Origin: Linepithema humile
Lineage: Eukaryota; Arthropoda; Insecta; Hymenoptera; Formicidae
Length of the DNA stretch: 64,000 bases
Direction: 5' to 3'
NCBI RefSeq assembly: GCF_040581485.1
Contig: NC_090129.1
Span: 6,310,501 to 6,374,500 of the forward strand
This document shows, piece after piece, positions 1 to 13,800 of this stretch. Within the stretch, counting starts at the first letter, position 1. Every line of letters starts with the position of its first letter. Under the pieces are notes generated by a model. It was not told the DNA's origin and did not search any database. It saw only the letters and a program-made list of their open reading frames with translations. The position numbers and the translations under genes are program-made.

Positions 1-1574
1 GTTTTAGACTCGTAAAAATTTACCGGTAACTATTATTCAATTTTCTATCTTTTACAATTATTTAAGTTCATTAATTAAATTGCATGGCAAGTTTATCATA
101 CTATCACTTTACGTAATATTTTATTTATTATATTTATTAATTATTACTTATTTATTAATTTTTTACTTATTTTTAGAATATAAGAACAGTTAATTTATGC
201 ATGTTATTTGAAAAAGAAATTAATTTTGGCACAGAATTGAGCGGAGCGCAACAAATTAAAATATTTTCTTAAAATCTAAATTTTTTATATTACACGAATT
301 TTTGCGCGAAAATTATTATATATTTCGAATCTCGCAATTTAGGTATAGTGATCTTAGCAAAGTTGAACTCATTGTTGTGAATTTCTTTCTCATCTCAACC
401 ATACTTACCATTTGATTCCGAATGTGTAAGTACGAAAGTTTTAGTTTCTTCTTGGGGAAAATTGTTTGAACTGGACTTGTTTGGACTAAGCCGAGATTGA
501 AAAGGATTGTGAAAGTTTGCGCGTAAAGTCACAGTTAACGCGATACTGATCTTTCGCACGTGAACGTTTACACATTCCGGTGTAAACATCAGCGATCTCG
601 GAGTACCGCAAAAAAATAAAAACAAAAAGCAGAAAACAAATACGTCGAACGAACGATTGGATAGTACATGTTGTATTTCAATATTATCTTTATTAGAAGC
701 AACGCGCGAAAGAGAAACGCAGTTTTTTTCCGTAACTATCGACGCGAGAATTTCACATCTGCGATTTATCGACGAGCCACGCTTCGTAAAACCTGATTTT
801 ATCAGAATTAATAGCTTGCCAATGGTTCTCGTAGTATATTAAACTACGAATGTGTGTGCGTGCCTCATTCTCATTTATCGTTGACATTGGACGCGATATG
901 TGTATTAAGCAAACGGAACTGGGAATCGGATGGTCGTATTTAATGACAAATGGTGGCTGTGAGAGAGAGAACATGGATTGTAGTATAGATCTCGTGTGTT
1001 CGCGAAGAGTAATGAGAGAACATATAAAAAGTATTGAAACTGGAGAAAAGGCCACGCGATATAATAGATTTAGTAATACAATTTTCTTCTTTCGATAAAA
1101 ACATTGATCAAATGGACACTCGGAACACTAAATTGAGATAATAATCAATTATGTCAACTATTCAAGTTTCGATAAAATTAAAAATAATAGTGGAATTTAT
1201 ACACTTTTTCAGTGCTCTTCACAGTTCATACTATAAATCATTCATCAAAATCGTTTCAATAGCTACGCTGCGTCGCGTTATAAATCGCGAAAATAATGCG
1301 TAAATGGCGCGTCAATGCGGCGGAATCTCGCCGCGCTCATCAATGAAAATAAATAAATAAAAATAGGAAAGGAGTATATTTTTAAACCTGTTGAAAGCTC
1401 AATTTTTCTTTTATGCACGGAAAAATAAAAAAAACCGTTTGTTCCGCGTTCTCGTTGCGCTCCGTGTGATTCTTACCGTGAAATGTTCTGAGAGGAATTT
1501 CAAAATTTATCGGCGCCACGACCGCCGGAATTTCCGCCAATTTTCTCGACCTGTTTTCTCTGTGTCTGGCATAG
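1..1574 (+). other. Channel intron upstream of the first visible exon
   Basis: AT-rich for the first 400 bases, then mixed. No S1-S4 channel exon is visible and no ORF looks coding. A pyrimidine-rich branch/acceptor region occupies about 1530-1574. The frame of the next exon requires an upstream exon ending after two codon bases. Confidence 0.7.
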
Positions 1575-1829
1575 GTTCTGGGCGTTCATGGACAGAACTG
1601 AGCGACACACAAACTATCCAAATTTGTTTCGCTCCACCTCCTTGATACATTATTTACTGGTGATCTTTCACTGGAACGGGTGCCTCTATCACATTATTTA
1701 TAAGAACAACGGCTTCGGCAGTAAGAACTGGGTGTTCAGCGACTCCGAAACGGCAGACGTTGTCAAGCAATACTTGCAGAGCTACTACTGGTGCACACTT
1801 GCCCTGACGACCATCGGTGATCTTCCCAG
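1575..1829 (+). CDS. Cngl: CNG channel exon: S4-S5 linker, S5, pore helix and filter
   Basis: Acceptor after a pyrimidine-rich tract ending in AG at 1573-1574; donor GTATTT at 1830. The exon enters with the third base of a codon and leaves after two bases. It reads FWAFMDRTERHTNYPNLFR, the highly conserved CNG segment before S5, then a hydrophobic S5 ending in FHWNGCLY, then a turret (GFGSKNWVFSDSE), then YYWCTLALTTIGDLP for the pore helix and filter. The filter is TIGD, not the K+-selective GYG, as expected for a non-selective cation pore. The ATG at 1588 is an internal Met of the family motif, not a start. Confidence 0.93.
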
Positions 1830-4800
1830 GTATTTATTTTTTTTTATTAACGAGTTTATGTTTTATATATATATGGATATACATACGTGTGGATTATGCA
1901 AGCTCGAAAAAGAATTTTGAGTGAATATATTAACATGACAAGAAATTTCTCTTTGCTCAAAAAGTCTCGGGAAACTCTTTCATTCGTATATGCAAACTAT
2001 TATCTGTTTAAGCAAATTTTATTCATTCTATTCTCTTTTTGAAAGATAAAAGTTATTTGGTTTCGTAAAATGTATAAAATAAAATATTTCATGTGTAACG
2101 ATATATTATATTAATTTATTTTATTGCGCAAAGGATATTTTGTTATGCTAATCGTCACAAAACGTTTGCGGCAATTTGATATATCTCTTTGTGACCTACT
2201 CTTTGTGACTTTTATGCAATTTTGTAGTATTCTTTTTTTCTCTTTTTAACGTCAGCGAAAACCCGCGGAAATAGCTTTCACACTATTATACCTTTCATAA
2301 TTCTCAAATCAACATGCATATAGAGCAGAAAAAGCATATCAAACGCACCACAGTTACGAGACTATTAAAATAACGATTTTCTTTCCTTTTTTTTAATTCT
2401 ATGCCGCTATGTACTTCCTATGTAGAATTTTTCACGAATTCGAAATCATTAATTACACGCGTTCGATTTTTAATAAAATACGGCGAACAAATGCTCAGCT
2501 TTATTTGGTTATAACGCTTCGTTGCAACTATACCTCGCAAAATGTAGTTTTTATAAAAATTGACAACAATGTGCGTGCAAAATATCCAAACCGCCGAAAA
2601 AAACAATTGTCAGAAAAATAACCGAACAAATAACTAAAATGATAAATTTTTTGTGATATTTAGGTTCTGCGGCGTACCATCGAAAATACATCGCGATTAT
2701 ATTTCGATCTTTCTTAATGATGTTTATTTTAAATTTGCATGTATACGCGATTTGAGATCTATCGTATTTTATATTTAAAACTTACAGAAATCGAATATTC
2801 CAATTTTGCCAATGTTTGTCAACGTAGAATGAAAATTCAAAGTCATTACTTCCTACGGTCGGATTCGTCCACAAAAGTCGTATAATCGGAAAACTAAAAA
2901 GAGTCGGTACACACACTGCGAATAAATGAATCACAGTATTTTTGTTGGCTTGAGTCAAATAGAGTTCACGCGGAAGAGAGAAGAAAAATGACCGGTGCTA
3001 TTTCTATGTCGGATAATGTACTTATCGTACGAAGAATTTTATTTGAAAGGAGGGTTTCTTTCCTCACTTTGTTCGAAATGGTGTCGCTAACGTAATTAAC
3101 GAGTAATTAATTAATAAAAATATGAAAAAGGGTGCAGTTTTACGGCACTATTAAAGAAATTGTAATTAAATATAAATATAAAAAAATAATTTTGCTCTAT
3201 GCATTTTTAAAAATATTTCTAAAGTAATTCTTTTTTTATATAAAAATTGTTTAAATATTGCATGAAAAAACAGTAGAAGCAAAAAAACGCATACGTTAGC
3301 CGAACGTTTAATATTAAAATATTGTACCTTTTTTTTCAGGCCGAGAAGCAAGAGCGAATATCTTTTTGTGATTGGTCAGCTGCTCTTCGGTTTGCTGCTA
3401 TTCGCAACGGTGCTGGGTCACGTCGCAAATATCGTCACATCCGTCAGCGCGGCGCGGAAGGAGTTTCAGGGTGAGTCAGATCCAAATTCTTTGCATGCGC
3501 TTTTTTTGCGTTTAGCGCGCCGGTTGTACTTGAGTGGCAAACCGAATCACGTTCGACGAAAGCAAAATCAGATCAGCCATCGGCTTTTCTTTATATCACG
3601 AGCAGCGTCGATTTTTATTGCGACGCTATTGAATCCCCATCGTATTTCACAAAATTTTATTTCAACCTCACCGTAAAAGCAGAAAGAAGACTCACGAAAA
3701 TATTCATCTCTTGGCTCGTGACGGTAAACAATTCAGCGCACATTAATGATACATTTAGCGCCAAAAACCAGAATTATGATTTTCATTTGATTTTCATCGC
3801 GCATAGAAACATACGAAAGTCACACACGAAAGTTCGCAAAGTTTGTATGCCACGTTTACACGACGTCGGTAATTATTCAAAGTGCTCGAATAAAATGAAC
3901 CGCAAATGAGCGCAAAGTGCAACGCATTAGCACGCGTTTTCATTCAGATTTCATTTTCGAACTTGCGATATAATTCGACACAATAAAGGGAATTACAATT
4001 ATGAATACGAGAAAACAATGAGCGTTAGCATATTTGGTGGATAAAGATGCAATAAAAGAACGAGTTTGAAAATTTGCGGGGGATCTGATTAATATGTCTC
4101 TGAAAAGAAATCTTCACATTTTTGACACGCAAGTCAGAGACAGTTAATTTTTGTCACGTAAATTTTTGCGCAACCGAATGACTTTTACAATAGATCTCTT
4201 GTGCATGTCCTGAAACATATGATAAAATATAGCCGTATGCTTTCGCGTTCCAAGTCGTTCGAATTACGGCTTGGCATACCGCCAGAAGGGACGGTTCCTC
4301 GCTCGTTCAGCTCGCCCGAGCCGTTCCATCGCGCGAAGCGGCATGATAAATAACTGCATTTTCAATTAACGTCGAGCGAGAAATGGACACTTCCGTGCTT
4401 CGAGCCCCGTTTTAATTGTGCCGCATCGCAGTTTTGCCGCGTCCGCATTTCCGCCCTTACACCTTCGTTATTTCACGACTCACCGGGTTGCTATCTACGC
4501 GTTGCTCTCCGCAAAATGCGCGATTCGATGAGGCGTTCTGGCGCAAAAGCCAGAGAGTGCGCGCGTCGACGGTCACTTTAACCCGAGAGAAATCGCAGAC
4601 TGAGTGCTCGTTTCGCGCTTTTTTCTTTCTCACTTGTATCTTTCAATCTGTTGACACTCTCGCGTTTCTTTCCTCACGTGTATTTTTCTTAGAGTTCTTC
4701 TTTAAATAGCATTCGATAGAAGATTGCGCAAATGTACTTACTTCTGTTTCAACTTGTTCACGTTTGTAGTTGGTCCGTTAAATTCTATTTTAATTATAAT

Positions 4801-7800
4801 ATTGGTTAAATTAATTATTCCTATATAAATTAGTGTAGCGTAATAATAAGCAAGTGAACAATGAGAAACCTTAGTCAATTTACTAGGAAACTTCTCTCAA
4901 TTTTAACTAAATGTAACTAAAGTTAACGTTAATTATATTAACGCGAGTTTCGTTCCGTTAAACGACGGCGCGCGACTCACTGCGTTACAATTATAGCCGT
5001 TGCTTCCCTTGGCATTGTATTGCGTATCGAGAGACGCTAGAACTGCGAAAGATATAACTGAGAGACCTTCCATTGTACGCTTCTATAGGTATCTTCTTGC
5101 GGTGTTGTTCAATCACCGTAAAGTATGGGATATTTACCGAGATATTTCGTGATATTACCTTATGACTCCATATTTCTTCTGCCCAGAGAAAAGACTGTGA
5201 ACGGCTATTCCGGTATTTTTCACGCTCACCGATCCCTATTTATCACCATTTGCATTTATTTTAAAACTAAAATTGATATTGTATTGCATTATATAACCAA
5301 ATCTTTTCATGTGGTGTATTTTAATCAATATTTGGACATATTTTTATATAGTTTTAATTTAAAATAGACAGATTGATATAAAAGGAACGGTGAGCATTTC
5401 ACGAAAAACACTGAGATGACTTTTAGCTTCTCTTTGATTTTGTGATCAACCGACCAGAATAAACGCCTATCTGGCGTTTGAAACTGGCATCCGTGTTCGA
5501 ATTTTGCACTAGCAACGGGAGTTTGTATTTATTTTTTTATATAAAGTTGACACAAAATAATACTGTGTGTTGTTGCTTCATAATAATTAAAATAACATTG
5601 CTATCTTTCGTACTTATTCAAAATTGAAATAATATGAAATTATTACACGCATTTTATTCTATTTTTACAAGTGTTATATATCTGTCGTGCGCTATCACAC
5701 GATAATTTAACGAAAATATTGAGATATGCGAGATACAGCTATCGATTTAGTTATATTATACATATATTTTTTGAGATTCAGGATATTTACGACATATTTT
5801 TCCGGATGTTTTTCAAAAACATTTTACCCTTTTAAAAATATTTATCGTTACATTCTGAATACATAGACAGAGTGGATTATATATACTGGTAGTGAAAAAG
5901 GTTGGATAGAAAATGGGAAAATAACATTTGTCGGCAATTACGGCTTTTATCTCACCGATCAAGATCCTTTTTAGAGTTTGTAAATCTCTTGATCTCCTCG
6001 TAGTGCAAGGAAAGCTGACAGGATCGGTGTTTAATGATGGTCTTCGGGGATCGTTGAGGAGCTGGAACACATTTCTCGTTACCTCCATTATGTTTGTGAA
6101 AAATTTCCTTGACGTATAATGACGTTAGAATTTCACAAAATTTACGATGAAGAAAATTGCACGTTTAATTTTGTCTTTAATGTTCGTTTTACTAAAATAT
6201 TTATGTCGGCTTTGAAAAATAGCTTTCAAACTGGGAATTGTATCATCACAGAGTAATTGTGTATGCAAAATTTTATTGTGTCATATGTTTTTACATGTTA
6301 TTATTTTTTACTGTTTAATATTATGAAGATTTAATCGAAATGTCAATCGTCGCGTATCAGAAAGAAATTAAATTTTTCTATACACCTGAAATAAACTAAA
6401 TTGCATTTCTGTCGTACTTTGAGTTTTGATGACTACAAAGTAGATAAAATGTTACGAGATAATGACAATCTGCAAAGAAGTCGAGTCTTCGATAATTAAC
6501 TGTCTATCGATAAATTATTAGTTATCACAATGTCAATATGTAACATTGTTTTCTGTTACTTGTTGCGACGTCAATACACGCATGGTCACATTAATTAGAA
6601 TAAATAGATGAAAAGCAGCATTTTAAAATGTTTAAAATATTCCGAATGCAATTTTAAGAAATTATTTTATAAATTAAAATTATTTGATGGAAATATTTTT
6701 TTGTTTAAATAATTGGTAAATTTTCTTTAATTAGTTCTTCAAAAAAAAAATATATATATATATATTGCTAATTAAAATAAAACAAATTTGATTTAATCCT
6801 TTGCTATGTCAGAATGGCATGTATTCAATTTAATCTATTAGTTTGCCGATGAGGTATGACATTGATTAAGCACTGTATAATTGCAAAATAAATTAATTCG
6901 ATAATTTTGCGAAATTTATACAGTATGTGTCTTGACATCTTCGTCTGACAAGTAATTATTATCTTGCACTGATACTATTTCTATACTTGAATTCGAAATT
7001 TGATATCAAATTTTTAACGATTCTGTCAGGCGGATAACTTTCCAGTTGTATGCTCATGATCATTTTTCTCTTTTAATCTTCATATGAAGTGAATGTTAAG
7101 TCAATAAATTTAGTAACGCCGAGTTATTAAAATTTAAGAAAATATATGTAAATCCGATATTTAAAAACTTTCTAATTTATACCGAGGCAAAAAAATAGAT
7201 CTTTAACCTAGCGAAATTAATTCAATATAATTGACAGTGGCGTCAAATTTATCGGGCTAGCTCTATTAATCTGACAAGTTTACTCGTAATACGAAGCCAC
7301 GAAGTCGAAGCCGAGAGCTCTTCCATACTCGGATAAGAAATCACAAAAGCAGTTTTCCTGTACACAGTAGGAAACAGCATTACATAGAAATGACGATACA
7401 ATGGAAATGTTATGATAAAGATTTTAAAAATTCACTTTTATTGAACCAATCGTTCATTGAAACGTGAAGAAATCGCGATCGTAATCCGAAAGAAGAGAAC
7501 GCGAACTGACATAAAATTGACCGAGAATTCGCCATAAATGCAAATAATGCGTTATTACCATTATAAAATCTTTTTAGATGCACTATCCTCCGTAAACTAA
7601 TTACTTCGATGCGATTGAGGGAGGAATCTTATGTACAATGTGTTTCTTATGAGAAACGCGAAATGAGAATTAGTACTATTATATAAACGTAATTCCACAA
7701 GGATACGCAAGGAAATATAAAATACAGGACGATAATGACCCCCGCGCTCTTCACTTTTACAATTTTCCTCGTGGAATTAAACTGCTTCCGGCGGGAGCGC

Positions 7801-10800
7801 CGGTAATTAAATATGGAACGCAATAGAATTTCTTCTAATTCTACACTAGCATTCACCTTCCGCTACGTGAAATCTCGTTACGAGCAACACGAAAGCGTTA
7901 TTGCCTCGGCACACTTCCTGCATGACAACCGTGAATTTATCGGATTGCTTCGGACTGTGCCGCGTAAAATAAAGAAAAAAAATACGAAGGATGCACAATG
8001 AAGTTTTAATAATAAAAAGCGGCAATAATAAAAAGCATACATCCAACTATCGTATTTCTTTCTTTAATTTTCCAATTTTTTTCTCATTCCCTTGTTTGCG
8101 CTGTTCTTTCGCTATTTTGTATTTGCCTAAGCAGGTAACCTCGTTAGATTGAGAATACGAATAAAAGAGAAAGAAGATACCAAACAATAAATTTTAAGCA
8201 ATTGATAGCATTGCATGATTTTTTAATTAGAGAAAGATAAAGCAGTTAAAAGACGACGTAAGAAGGGAAAAAAGACAAAGAAAAAAGGAAAATCAGAAGA
8301 AAAGATACAGAAATTTGACTCCCTAAAACTGAATTAGTGTTTGTTGTATAGTTGACAACATTTTTTTTACAAATAGAGAAAAATTCGTTATGGAGAAGAA
8401 AATTCAACATTCTAAGAGGTCCGCTAAGAGATATATTTTGAGAGTGTAAGAATTACTTAGCTAAAGTAATTCGTCAAATTCAATTTTCAACGCTGCTTGT
8501 AGCGCTGCGCGCTGCCAACAATTTATCTGCAAGCGTCTACGGTTACTAGAAAAGTTTTCTAATTTGCTAGAACTACGACATAATGTTCGCTGGGCTCACC
8601 TTACAATTAGCTATCATTAAACGGTTATAGCCATCGACGTGCGCGCGAGAGTTTACACGTACTCGGGTACTCGGTGACGATTTAGATACCGCTCGCACGA
8701 ATATTGTCCACTTCTGCGCAGGAAATGGCGCAAAACTCTCGTGATTTTGCTGGCCACATCGCCGTGTCTACTAAGTTCACTTTTAATTACCCGTCGTTAA
8801 ATAGTTTATTAGCGTGTTACGCTCGCGGTGAGGGTTAATTGAGAATAACGATGCATGGCGGACCCTCGTTAAAGCGAGGATGGACGGTCTAAAAAGAGCA
8901 TGCTTAAAACTCGCGTCAAGTAAAACGCGCTTATCGATCTTTTGCGATTTTCTACACGGAATACATGTGGAATATACGGTATATACGGAATGTACGGAAA
9001 AAGATAGATAGTCAAATCTACGCTGCTCCAAGAAAAAGAGAGTAAAAGTCTATTATAACTTTTCCAAGAATTGTCGGAATTAAGTCATCGCTAACAAGAT
9101 GCAAACAAAGTTCTAAGTGAATTAATGTATATGCACGGTACTGTACATTATATACTACGTTCCTCTCTCGCGATTCTACAGGAGTCATTACGATACATAT
9201 TGTAAAATATAAATTTGACTTAAGCTCTCGCTTGTAAATTTACATTCTTCAGCATCCTAAAAGTACCATTTTCTACGTTCGCATCTTTACTTACGTATGC
9301 CGTTGCATCAGCGACGTTACATTATCTAGGAGCAATCTACCTGCTACACAGGATACGTTACATCAGCACATACATACACCTAATTCCTCTGTAGACATTG
9401 AACAGTCGCCACATTCCCTTTTACACTGAGAGTTGCTCATGAAACAGTAACTCTCGCCATTAACGAGCAACAGTTGATTTACGCGAGACTGGAACTTTCT
9501 CTAAATCATGATTAGAAAACCAAAACGATTTTAATTTTATAAAATATAATTATTTTTTGATTACTTTGTATTCATTATGAAGTTAATTGAAACTCTTTGA
9601 TTGAAAATTGCAATTAAATTTTATCTGTAGAAAAATCGAACTCCGTAAAACACGTATTTCTTACATTGTATTAAGATCAATTTATAAATTTATACATGTA
9701 TTAAATAACAATTTGCCGGTGGAAAAACGACAATAAATTATTGATAACAAAGGGATGTGTATTATTAATTAAAAAAATTTATTTTTTATTTTTTGATTGG
9801 AAATCCTCAAAACTGCTGAAGATTTATGGACTAATCATAGCAATGTTTGATTAAACATATCTAAAATTTATCTCATTGGGAAAAAGAAAGAAAAAGAGAG
9901 AGATAGGGAGAAGAATATACAGTTACAAATGCTATGAACGTTTCCTAATCAGTGTAAAAGGGAATTTGGCCCGCACATTGTCGCGTGCGTATCGTATACG
10001 CAGTGAAAACAAAGTATCACTGTAAATTACTCAACTGCGACTGGTCTCTCCCCGAGATTAGTTAAGATAATTGGATGGCACCGGCACAGCCCGGAGGCAA
10101 AGCCGGTGCAGGAAACGAAGAGGGGGGAGGGAAAGGGGTGGTGTCCAACGTTGATTTTATGAAATTAACCGGACAGGGTAAATCGGGAAGCGGTAAACCT
10201 GCTGCTAACGCGTACTTTGACGGTACGTTGATCCACGGCTCGTTCGCGCGCCACTAGCTGTGTAGTTGTGGTATGAGTCAATATTAATTTTGCTAATTAT
10301 GTCCCATCCTATATTACGATAGTAATATCGATGTACCGAGGAATGGCCGTCATTTCCGCCGGACGACGCACCTTGCGCTTTAATTAATTGGGACGCGATC
10401 GTTAAAACCTTTTCGCCATAGTGCGCGATATCAATTCCGTAAGTACCAATGCCTTTTACGCGACAGGAATGTTGTCAGGTTCTATTCATGCTCGAAATAA
10501 TGATATGGCGTTTCTTAAATTTTTATGCGTGGTGTTTATTTGTTGAAACCTTGCGACGGATTTAGAGCCAATTTACACGCGGGCAAAATTGTGCGCTTCC
10601 ATATTTGCCAATACGTAATCTATACAATGCATTGAAAGAGACTCTCTTCGTCATACATCGAGATTAGCAAAGCTATTTAACGGGAAGCTCAAAGTTCATC
10701 CGACACACGCATAGTTTGCGGCGTCATAATTCAGCCGATGTATTTTGCGAGCTACCAAGGGCGGAGCAACATCAATTTCCTTAATTACGTCAGTCGTGTT

Positions 10801-13800
10801 CTGATATATTAGTCCAGTAATTTTGATGTTGTAATTTCGGGAGCGGCCGTTACTCAGCTTCATTGCCTAAGGACGAGCTTTAGACTAAAGCGTAAGCTTT
10901 GAAACTAAATTCCGTGTACTTCGAAGAGAGCGCTTATGCGTATCTAAATTGAAAGGAAGTCTTCTATCTGAAAAATATTTTGAGTAATCGCCGCAAGCTC
11001 TTGAGACTTGAATTTGATTTCGAAGTCGGTAGATGAAAATGCTGACTTTTAGTCGATTGAATGCTATACATCGCGATATTTCTTTCACGACATTTTTTAC
11101 TCAGAAATGGCATAACAATTCTTAATTTTATTACATCTCACATTTATATTAAAACTTATTAATTTATATTAAAATTTGTAAATAGTTGTTTTTAATATCA
11201 CAATCTTAGTAAATAAAATTTTATAAAATCCAAGGAAATAAAATTAGCTGAAAATCTAGTTTTATTATTTATTTACAAATTTTATTATAATGTAAAATAT
11301 TTTCACATGTATGTGTGTGTGATCTCTTTTTTAACGAGAGAATATTAGACTATAGAAATAATTAATTTTACAGGAAGCTTGTATACGTAGCGGCTTTATT
11401 GACAAATTTTTGACAAACTGCTTTATGAACGCTCCTGCGCGCGCCGCGCGCAAAGCTTCTTTATTAAAATAATCCATCGATAACCATGAGCTATATTAGA
11501 ACACGTTCCACAAAGCGGCTACAAGCACCGTGCGCGATATATTTTCTAGATAGATTTGTTACTGTAGGTGTTCTTTATCAAAGAGCCCGCGCGTGGTAGA
11601 AAGAAAGTTGCGGTATTCTTAGAAGCATTCCTTGTATAAAGGATTTTGTATAGTCTTCAAAGAAAACATACTAAACATTTGAGAATGTATTTTCAGCGCG
11701 AGAAGGCTGAGAGAAAGGTTTTCCCGTCGCTTTTGTCAGCTACTTGTATCAGCAAATGGCAACGTTCGGTGGCACCTCGTAACAAACGTGACGCGATCGA
11801 TTTACGCGAATTACATCGTGTAAGCGTAGCGAATGGAAAATATGGTTGCACGGCGAGCGTCAAACGTGATCCGTGCAATTATAGTTGCGGTTATTCAATA
11901 GCTCGGCACAGAGGTACTTCACGACGCGCGCGGATATACAGGTTTTCGTTTAAACTTACACTGCAAGCTCTGAAGCGTAATACGGGATACTTACACACAG
12001 TGTGCATACATGGCGTTTGAGGCGAACCGCGAAAGAAAACTCTGTGGCGAATATTTTGAATTTGATTTCGAAGGGTTTAAAGCACGACAGAATTGCCACA
12101 ATACACAAAATTATATCGGTATTGTTCTCCTGCAAACAATTTGTATTTCTCGGCAATATGTTATGACGCGCTACGTATATTGATGAATCGATAATTGAAA
12201 CGATGAGGTCATAAGCGAGGCTATTGCTAGACCAGAATAATTTGCTATTACCGAAAGACTGCGAATAATGAAGTGCATTACATTGCTGCTTAAAGTAAAA
12301 CGGCAAGCTTTTATATTAATTTATATCTTTATTTAGATTAGACTACAAAACAATTTCTTCGATGAAATAAAATATTAAGATTGTTTCGAACGAGAAATTA
12401 AGTTTTATTTTGTTTCACTTTGTCACATTGTTTTGCATTTTTTCTTAAAAAGTTTTTCTCGGCTCGGTAAACTTGAAAAAGATGCTCGCGACAACAAGGT
12501 GTTTGTTATATGTTGAATTTTTAATGAAAGCGTTAAGCTCGTGGCTTTAAAACGTCTTCAACTGCACGGACACGTGAAGAGATATAATTAACGCCGTCAT
12601 TGAATTCGTGTTGCCAAAGAGAGTAATTAATGGCGCTATAGGTCTAACACCCCTTTTAGGGGTGAAATTGCGAAAGCTCGGTAATTGTGTCATCGGTCCA
12701 TCCGTGAGTAATTAATATATATATATGTGACGTGGATCACATATATATTTATTGTGACATCATTGTCATCGTCATCGTCGTTTATCACTTTCGTGAGAGT
12801 TCCAGTTATAACACAGGAGCTTTTGTGTGAAGCGCAAAAGCTTGGGCAGTCGTTCAACAATGTAGAGATCCTTGAACGACGCGAGAGATGTGAAAGAGGT
12901 TGAAGTAAAACATTAAATCGGTCCGCGAAAAGAAAACGAAGAACTTCTTCTTCGACACTTGATCTCGTTCGAAGCAATCTTGACGTTTTATTGCACTAGA
13001 AATGTTTATGTAGCCATATAAATTACTTTTTTTTATTTTTTTACACGGAAGAAAGTAATTTGGAAAAATAACGAATAAAAAAGTATTTCGAGTCTAGAAC
13101 TTTCCGCCAACTGAAACAGTGGAATTTTCGTGATGATTTCGCAATGCAACATGAATTCGCATTTTCGGCTTGCCTAAATGAGTGAGTGACGCGTAAAGTG
13201 AATGTTTTAAATTACATTGTTCTCGTTTAACCATGATTTCGGCTAGTCTCTTTTTGAAAAAGCTGAAAACGGGTTTCAAAAAGTATTACGCGCTTTCGCT
13301 GAAAATTTCATTCGCTAAATTACATTTTTATCTCTTGCTGATAACTAGATTCCGCCAGTTTTCCGCGGTTAAAAGAACCGAGTTGTGCGAAAATTCAATT
13401 ACAACGGTAGACGATGAAGATGTAACTTGGTTCCATCCTTGAGCCGCGCGTCGCGATTCGCGATGTTTCAGTTGCATTTGCTCAAAACGCACGAGTCGTG
13501 GAGAAGTTGGAAATAAGCTCCGAGTGTCCCACGGTGAGAGCCGTTGTCAGCTTTGATGCGTCGAACCGTGAAAAAAGTTGGAACGAGTCGACGCCAAGAG
13601 GAACCGTATCGCGGCGCCGTAATGGCCGTGTTACATGACATGCAAACTGGTTTGAATAATATATGACGGCCGCCGCGCGACACCCCGCAATGTCGCAGTG
13701 TCATTACACCGGCTTAGAGAAACGTAGCCGATACTTCGTAATCGTTAAGCCACCGATGGTCTCTACCCACGGCAACGGCTTTATTGGATTCGCGCCGGCT

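Noticed and set aside
11646..12020. 124-codon ORF between nested exons A and 2
   Set aside because: Considered as a nested exon, but there is no suitable acceptor/donor pair and the peptide is not coding-like.
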